DNA of 8,303 nucleotides, from positions 1 through 8,303 of the forward strand of contig JAOZRC010000212.1 of NCBI GenBank assembly GCA_029940345.1. Direction: 5' to 3'. Source of the stretch: Desulfobacterales bacterium. Its GTDB lineage: Bacteria; Desulfobacterota; Desulfobacteria; Desulfobacterales; JAUCGF01. Shown here piece by piece: positions 5,947 to 8,303 of the stretch (within the stretch, counting starts at the first letter, position 1; each line of letters opens with the position of its first letter). The notes beneath the pieces are model-generated. The model searched no databases. It worked only from the letters and a program-made list of their open reading frames with translations, and was not told where the DNA came from. Position numbers and translations under genes: made by a program.

Positions 5947-7179
5947 TTAAATAATTTCTTTAAACCATTGCTTCATTCGGCTATAGAGCCGGTTAAACAG
6001 ATTTTTTTCACGTCCGTTGAATGAGGTTAAGGAAGATCGTTGCCGCGCGCCATATAAGACCAGTCCGACACCGGTAGCGTACATGGGGTTGTTGACGATA
6101 TCAACCAGACCGCTTATTCCGAGGGGTTTGCCCAGACGTGCGGGTACGTTAAAAACAGATTCGGCAACATCGGTAATCCCGTTTAAGAGAGCCGTTCCGC
6201 CAGTGATGATAATACCGGATGTGATGATATTTTCCATTTCAGCTTTGTATATTTCTCTTTTCACCAGTGCAAATATTTCTTCCATGCGGGGTTCTAAAAT
6301 TTCACCAAGTATCTGGCGGGGTAATTCACGGGATTTTCGGCCTCCCATACCGGGCACTTCAATTGTATCAAGGGGGCTGATATTGTAGGCAATGCAGGTG
6401 CCGTATTGTTCCTTAATTTTCTCGGCTTCGAAATGAGGCGCCCTGAGACCGATAGCAATGTCATTGGTAAGATTGTGTCCCCCCAAGGCAAGAACAAAAG
6501 TGTGTTTGATATTTTTGCCTTGAAAAATAGCCAGATCAGTAGTGCCACCTCCGATATCAAGAAGACCGGCACCAAGCTCCTTTTCATCACCAGTCAGCAC
6601 CGCTTCACCGGAAGCCAGGGATTCAAGCACAATATCACAGACTTCCAGACCGGCCTGGTTGGTTGCTTTGACGATATTTTGGGCTGAAGTCACAGCGCCG
6701 GTGACGATGTGAATTTTTACTTCCAATCGCACTCCGGCCATTCCCACCGGATTTTTAATGCCGGCCTGATCATCCACAATAAATTCTTGAGGAAGCGCAT
6801 GGATAACTTCACGATCCATGGGGATGGCAACGGCTCGGGCAGCTTCAATCACTCTTTCAATGTCTCGCTGGGTGACTTCCTGTCCTTTAATCGCAATGAT
6901 TCCACGGCTATTAAAACCGGTAATATGACCTCCGGCAATGCCGGCATACACCGATGAAATTTCACATCCGGCCATTAACTCAGCTTCTTCAACGGCCTTT
7001 CTGATGGAATCGACGGTGGATTCAATATCAACTACGACACCTTTACGCAGACCGACAGAAGGATGAGATCCGATTCCGATGATACTGATATCTCTGCCCG
7101 CAGTGACACCGACCACGGCACATATTTTGGTCGTTCCGATGTCAAGGCCAACTACGATTTCTTCTTGCTGTCCTTGCAT
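5947..7179 (-). CDS. ftsA: Cell division protein FtsA
   Basis: An actin-fold ATPase that tethers FtsZ filaments to the inner membrane and recruits later division proteins. The 410-residue length is normal. The phosphate-1 loop GLDIGTTK is at 11-18. The FtsA-specific 1C subdomain falls about 85-165. Phosphate-2, LLDIGGGTTDLAIF, is at 206-219, and the adenosine motif IIITGGTALLNG at 323-334. The C-terminus, LFNRLYSRMKQWFKEII (394-410), is the basic amphipathic helix that inserts into the membrane. Start: the ATG at 7179 puts the actin motif 10 residues in, as in other FtsA proteins; no other start codon precedes it before an in-frame TAG. The upstream sequence has no good Shine-Dalgarno at normal spacing (AGAGGG is 17 nt away), so translation may rely on another feature. 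Gaps are 82 nt to ftsQ and 52 nt to the ftsZ ATG. Confidence 0.97.
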   Translation of the reverse strand: MQGQQEEIVVGLDIGTTKICAVVGVTAGRDISIIGIGSHPSVGLRKGVVVDIESTVDSIRKAVEEAELMAGCEISSVYAGIAGGHITGFNSRGIIAIKGQEVTQRDIERVIEAARAVAIPMDREVIHALPQEFIVDDQAGIKNPVGMAGVRLEVKIHIVTGAVTSAQNIVKATNQAGLEVCDIVLESLASGEAVLTGDEKELGAGLLDIGGGTTDLAIFQGKNIKHTFVLALGGHNLTNDIAIGLRAPHFEAEKIKEQYGTCIAYNISPLDTIEVPGMGGRKSRELPRQILGEILEPRMEEIFALVKREIYKAEMENIITSGIIITGGTALLNGITDVAESVFNVPARLGKPLGISGLVDIVNNPMYATGVGLVLYGARQRSSLTSFNGREKNLFNRLYSRMKQWFKEII

Positions 7180-7261
7180 ATTCGTTTTCTGGAGTACCCT
7201 CTGTGGTTTCCAGCCTTTCTTTTATTATCTAACCTGTGTCGCACCGTTCGGAGCGGCTTGG

Positions 7262-8179
7262 TCAGGTTTCATTTTGATCGATGGCGCGCGTTTTGATATA
7301 AATCGGTCTGGCCGTGATCCGGGACAAATTGGCCATATCTATTAAATCAAATTCCACCACATCATATTTACGCCTGAGATGGTGAATAAGTTGTTTAAGT
7401 TTCGCGAGTTTGGCGGTGTAGTCTTCATATCCGATCCTAACCGCATTGATTTTAACATCTGCAGCTTTATCTATAGCTTTATCTGAAAAAAGAGCGTTTG
7501 TATAGAAAGTCAGTCCGACTTCCTTGTCCAGTGCTATTTTTTTTATTTCCTTGTTAGGAATGAAAGCGTTTGCCTTTTGTCCTCGGCGCAGCATCTCCAT
7601 GACCGCATTAAATTGAACCCCTGAAGGTTGTCCCGATACATCAAGGTCGGAATAATCCAGTCCCTTAATAATCGGTAATTCAGCCGCAATGATTTGGTTG
7701 TCGGACGAATTCCATTTTTTAAATATCTTACCCCGTTCATTCATGATGTATTTATCGCTTTGCTCTGAAATAGCAAGATCAAGAATGGCAAACGGTTTAT
7801 GTTCGGTTATATGAATTCTTAACACCGATGGAATTTGCCTGGTTACCGTGGCTTCGGATATCCAGGGGTTTGATAAAAGCAATTTGCGAGTACGCTTAAG
7901 ATTAACCCCTAACACATTGACACTTGCTTTGATCTGGGCAATAGTGAGCGTAAGTGAGGGGGAAAGAAGTTGCGTTCCCGAAATATCAACCTTAGGAGTT
8001 TTGAAGTAATGGCATTGTGTCAGATAGTTATATCCGAAAATGAAAATGACTCCCATTGCGCCGATAATAAAAATGCTGACACCGATTTTAAAAAAGAAGG
8101 CCAAGATAACATAATTTCTATCCTGCCATTTAAGTGCCTGGCTGGTGAAAGCATTTTTTGATTTGGTCTGGTTTTTCAT
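7262..8179 (-). CDS. ftsQ: Cell division protein FtsQ (DivIB-like, POTRA domain)
   Basis: A bitopic inner-membrane protein that works with FtsB and FtsL to connect early and late divisome proteins. In this 305-residue protein, residues 1-22 are a basic cytoplasmic tail. One membrane helix covers about 23-53 (VILAFFFKIGVSIFIIGAMG). The POTRA domain runs about 58-130, opening with FKTPKVDISGTQLLS and containing the typical NPWISEATVTRQIPSVLRI. The beta domain follows to about 295, with a late EDYTAKLAKLKQLIHHL segment and a strand near VEFDLIDMANLSRI, as in family members. The N-in, C-out topology follows from the positive N-terminus. The ATG at 8179 has only a weak upstream purine stretch (AAAAGA), yet the tail and helix fit this start. 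Its position ahead of ftsA and ftsZ is canonical. Confidence 0.95.
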   Translation of the reverse strand: MKNQTKSKNAFTSQALKWQDRNYVILAFFFKIGVSIFIIGAMGVIFIFGYNYLTQCHYFKTPKVDISGTQLLSPSLTLTIAQIKASVNVLGVNLKRTRKLLLSNPWISEATVTRQIPSVLRIHITEHKPFAILDLAISEQSDKYIMNERGKIFKKWNSSDNQIIAAELPIIKGLDYSDLDVSGQPSGVQFNAVMEMLRRGQKANAFIPNKEIKKIALDKEVGLTFYTNALFSDKAIDKAADVKINAVRIGYEDYTAKLAKLKQLIHHLRRKYDVVEFDLIDMANLSRITARPIYIKTRAIDQNET

Positions 8180-8303
8180 CTGGTCTTTTAGTACAAATAT
8201 ACCGGCCCATGGGGCTTGTTCGGAATTTTTATATTTTACTTGATAATCAGCTTGTCAGAGTGATTAATTCGAGGCCTTTTGCATGGAGCCTCTTAGAGCC
8301 TGT
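8180..8303 (-). other. Upstream flank of ftsQ, no gene assignable
   Basis: The 124 bp before ftsQ contain no complete gene. On the minus strand two short frames enter from the window edge and close at 8249-8247 (TGA) and 8266-8264 (TAA). Either could be the end of a preceding cell-wall gene such as murB or ddl, but neither tail resembles those proteins, so I make no call. GAGGC and GCCTC form a short inverted repeat between about 8271 and 8292. The part next to ftsQ is AT-rich. Confidence 0.3.
8228..8258 (-). promoter_or_regulatory. Possible sigma-70 promoter ahead of ftsQ
   Basis: On the minus strand, CTGACA (8258-8253) resembles a -35 box (TTGACA, one mismatch). TATAAA (8233-8228) resembles a -10 box (TATAAT, one mismatch). 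They are separated by 19 nt, longer than the ideal 17, so the match is suggestive only. If real, it would give ftsQ-ftsA-ftsZ and the two genes beyond their own start, about 45-50 nt from the ftsQ ATG. Confidence 0.25.

Noticed and set aside
6017..6388. A 123-codon plus-strand open frame within ftsA
   Set aside because: It is antisense to well-conserved ftsA sequence, without a ribosome site or recognisable domain.
8247..8303. Tail of a cell-wall gene (murB or ddl) upstream of ftsQ
   Set aside because: Expected from usual gene order, but neither short frame entering from the edge resembles the C-terminus of those proteins, so it is not called.

Overview
The window holds the end of a dcw-type division cluster on the minus strand, converging on one plus-strand metabolic gene. 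The division genes read ftsQ (8179-7262), ftsA (7179-5947), ftsZ (5894-4653). A B12-binding-like radical SAM gene (4526-2772) follows, then a 53-codon ORF (2769-2608) starting 2 nt after the radical SAM stop. On the plus strand, 38-2212 encodes a 724-residue DUF3141 protein: an alpha/beta hydrolase with a PhaC-like Cys-Asp-His triad. The two blocks meet tail to tail in 2213-2607.

The organism looks like a Gram-negative of the Desulfobacterota (former Deltaproteobacteria). This is an inference. It rests on ftsQ-ftsA-ftsZ followed directly by this kind of radical SAM protein, on a proteobacterial-type DUF3141 protein, and on middling base composition. No rRNA or other taxonomic marker is present.

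FtsQ links the periplasmic and cytoplasmic halves of the divisome. FtsA anchors FtsZ to the membrane, and FtsZ polymerises into the Z ring. The same-strand packing (gaps of 82, 52, 126 and 2 nt) suggests cotranscription, which would place the radical SAM protein and the small ORF under division-cluster control. No role in division can be read from their sequences.

Most of the unexplained structure is intergenic. (1) 2249-2394 holds three related hairpins, each with a 5-nt loop. (2) The ftsZ/radical SAM gap carries two inverted blocks of five tandem 7-bp units, and one of them runs into the radical SAM gene and supplies its apparent TTG start and first codons. (3) A 13-bp direct repeat lies just before the ftsZ ribosome binding site. 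I found no tRNA, rRNA, CRISPR array, transposase or recognisable IS.
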